Below are positions 15,361 to 16,156 of a stretch of 16,156 nt of DNA, one piece after another. Source of the DNA: CAZVEE01 sp964625525. GTDB taxonomy: Bacteria > Pseudomonadota > Alphaproteobacteria > JAJFIK01. The translations under genes and the position numbers were made by a program. A model generated the notes under the pieces. The model worked only from the letters and a program-made list of their open reading frames with translations, had not been told where the DNA came from and did no database searches. Numbering within the stretch: position 1 is the first letter of the stretch; each line of letters opens with the position of its first letter. The DNA lies in NCBI GenBank assembly GCA_964625525.1, contig CAZVEE010000080.1, forward strand, positions 1 through 16,156, read 5' to 3'.

Positions 15361-15389
15361 AATATCTTTTGGCCTAATGCCGGTTACAT
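15361..15389 (-). promoter_or_regulatory. Candidate promoter for the CGNR regulator
   Basis: Read on the minus strand, ATGTAA (15384-15389) and GATATT (15361-15366) are separated by 17 bases, with the ATG about 50 bases downstream. They match the sigma-70 consensus at 3/6 and 4/6. Weak alone, but the surrounding stretch is markedly AT-rich for this genome. Confidence 0.3.
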
Positions 15390-15402
15390 CAGAGCGATGT
15401 AA
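15384..15402. promoter_or_regulatory. Perfect inverted repeat, candidate operator for the CGNR regulator
   Basis: TTACATC-N5-GATGTAA is a perfect 7+7 inverted repeat in the gap upstream of the CGNR gene, overlapping the proposed -35 box. Its left arm belongs to CGGTTACATCAG (15381-15392), which recurs as CGGTTATATCAG (15421-15432), 11 of 12 bases identical and exactly 40 bases away. This fits a repressor or activator site, possibly for the CGNR protein itself. That is inference. Confidence 0.45.
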
Positions 15403-15423
15403 TATATTTTCGCTCCTTAACGG

Positions 15424-15534
15424 TTATATCAGCCAATCGAAATGCATGGGCGTCAGCGCGAAGGCGAAGACACAGCCGGCCATCAGAATGAGGAAGGCGA
15501 CAATCAGCAGGGCACGAATCCAGATCCGTTTCAT
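15424..15534 (-). CDS. Small single-pass membrane peptide (36 residues)
   Basis: A short ORF with a strong ribosome-binding site (GGAGAAG, three bases before the ATG). The peptide has a positively charged N-terminus (MKRIWIR), one hydrophobic stretch from about residue 8 to 27 (ALLIVAFLILMAGCVFAFAL) and a short polar tail ending TPMHFDWLI. The sequence suits an inner-membrane helix with N-terminus inside. LMAGC at 17-21 resembles a lipobox, but Met at -3 is unusual and the mature peptide would be only 16 residues. A longer frame extends upstream but is antisense to secA, so this ATG is the sensible start. It is divergent from secA and lies upstream of the CGNR gene on the same strand. A perfect TATAAT lies about 50 bases upstream on its strand. 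I do not recognise the family and assign no function. Confidence 0.6.
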   Translation of the reverse strand: MKRIWIRALLIVAFLILMAGCVFAFALTPMHFDWLI

Positions 15535-15562
15535 GGCTTCTCCGTTTGCGCACTGGCGCGTC

Positions 15563-15593
15563 TTGGGTGGAAGGGCGTTTCCTATTATATAAA
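15563..15593 (+). promoter_or_regulatory. Candidate secA promoter
   Basis: TTGGGT (15563-15568) is followed by TATATA at 17 bases, or TATAAA (15588-15593) at 19 bases. These lie in a short AT-rich island about 100 bases before the secA start. The -10 shares bases with a TATAAT on the opposite strand, so secA and the small peptide gene may have overlapping divergent promoters. Confidence 0.4.
15584..15589 (-). promoter_or_regulatory. -10 box for the small membrane peptide
   Basis: The minus strand reads TATAAT, a perfect -10 hexamer, about 50 bases upstream of the peptide start. No good -35 lies at 16-19 bases, so strength is uncertain. It interlocks with the proposed secA -10 on the other strand. 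Confidence 0.4.
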
Positions 15594-15657
15594 GCGCGCA
15601 GGGGACGCTATTGCGTGCATGCGTAGGCAACGGGCCGATAGACAGATCTTCTCCCTT

Positions 15658-15671
15658 TGTGTCGGCACACA
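15658..15671 (+). repeat. Small hairpin in the secA leader
   Basis: TGTGT-CGGC-ACACA is a perfect 5-bp stem with a four-base loop, eight bases before the AAGGAAA ribosome-binding site of secA. It is too small to infer regulation with confidence. Confidence 0.3.
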
Positions 15672-15694
15672 CGAGATCAAGGAAAGTCACCACG

Positions 15695-16156
15695 ATGTTG
15701 GGATTGGGCACGCTCGCGCGGGCGATCTTCGGATCGGCCAATGATCGCACTATCAAACAGCTCCAGCCCAAGGTGGAGGCGATCAACGCCCTGGAGCCCG
15801 AGTTGGAGCCGCTCTCAGACGACGAGATCCGCGCCCGCACGGTGGCGTTCCGGGAGCGTCTGGCCAATGGCGAAACGCTGGACGACCTGCTGGTGGAAGC
15901 CTTCGCCACCGTGCGCGAGGCCGCCAAGCGCACCCTCGGCCAACGCCATTACGACGTGCAGCTCATGGGTGGAATGGTGCTGCATTCCGGCAAGATCGCG
16001 GAAATGAAGACCGGTGAGGGGAAAACCCTCGTGGCCACGCTGGCGGTGTATCTGAACGCGCTGGCCGGACGCGGCGTGCATGTGGTGACCGTGAACGACT
16101 ATCTGGCCAGCCGCGACGCGGACTGGATGGGTCAAGTCTATCGCTTCTTGGGCCTG
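15695..16156 (+). CDS. secA: Preprotein translocase ATPase SecA, 3' partial
   Basis: The first 154 residues of SecA, the ATPase motor that pushes unfolded preproteins through SecYEG at the inner membrane. Full-length alphaproteobacterial SecA is about 900 residues, so most of the gene lies beyond the window. The N-terminal helix MLGLGTLARAIFGSANDRTIKQLQP is typical. The Q-motif region GQRHYDVQLMGGMVLH (82-97) is followed by Walker A, MKTGEGKT (104-111), with the catalytic lysine K110, then VVTVNDYLASRDADWMG (130-146). AAGGAAA, nine bases before the ATG, is a good ribosome-binding site. The gene is divergent from the small membrane peptide gene. No SecM-type secretion-monitor ORF precedes it on the same strand. 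Confidence 0.97.
   Translation, partial: MLGLGTLARAIFGSANDRTIKQLQPKVEAINALEPELEPLSDDEIRARTVAFRERLANGETLDDLLVEAFATVREAAKRTLGQRHYDVQLMGGMVLHSGKIAEMKTGEGKTLVATLAVYLNALAGRGVHVVTVNDYLASRDADWMGQVYRFLGL

Noticed and set aside
14439..15362. A 307-codon open frame on the plus strand opposite the CGNR gene
   Set aside because: It is antisense to the CGNR protein with its intact zinc finger and has no recognisable domain.
15424..15933. A 169-codon open frame on the minus strand covering the small peptide and running into secA
   Set aside because: Its first two-thirds is antisense to secA and its leader, with Ser/Arg-rich shadow composition. The internal ATG at 15534 has the good ribosome-binding site, so only the last 36 codons are kept.

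Overview
The window is about 65% GC, densely packed chromosomal sequence. The gene families and local order (a XerD-type recombinase close to accA; argJ next to a GNAT acetyltransferase and near secA) point to an alphaproteobacterium. I cannot name the species. A malyl-CoA lyase resembling Rhodobacter Mcl1 suggests the ethylmalonyl-CoA pathway or a related C2 assimilation route.

Layout. (1) Positions 1-4798, plus strand: the end of an alpha-helical repeat-like protein of unknown function, then xerD (dimer resolution and cell division), mcl1 (malyl-CoA/beta-methylmalyl-CoA lyase) and accA (acetyl-CoA carboxylase alpha subunit). (2) Positions 4802-6714, minus strand: a tesA-like SGNH esterase joined by an ATGA overlap to an epoxide hydrolase. 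(3) Positions 6813-10064, plus strand: a ybbA-ybbP ABC ATPase/permease pair, divergent from the tesA-like gene as in E. coli. (4) Positions 10281-11024: a Bax-inhibitor-1 family membrane protein with a structured upstream region and a strong intrinsic terminator. (5) Positions 11261-12568: a TTC38-like TPR protein, convergent with the next block. (6) Positions 15534-12584, minus strand: a 36-residue membrane peptide, a CGNR zinc-finger regulator, argJ and a GNAT acetyltransferase. (7) From 15695, plus strand: the start of secA, cut by the window end.

Most of the window is housekeeping: lipid precursor supply (accA), arginine synthesis (argJ), secretion (secA), envelope ABC export (ybbAP/tesA) and chromosome resolution (xerD). 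I see no phage, insertion sequence, CRISPR array, tRNA or rRNA. No gene-free stretch exceeds 300 bases. The gaps of 100-240 bases before accA, BI-1, the TPR gene, the CGNR gene and secA were each read for regulatory structure.

The most distinctive part is the secA-argJ interval. It holds a tiny membrane-peptide gene divergent from secA with back-to-back promoter-like elements, and a CGNR regulator whose upstream region carries a perfect inverted repeat plus a 40-bp-phased direct repeat. Other oddities are a BI-1 protein that appears to lack the usual di-aspartyl sensor, a GDSL hydrolase with GTSL in place of GDSL, and an ArgJ with a basic N-terminal extension. I found no clear evidence of a new multi-gene system.
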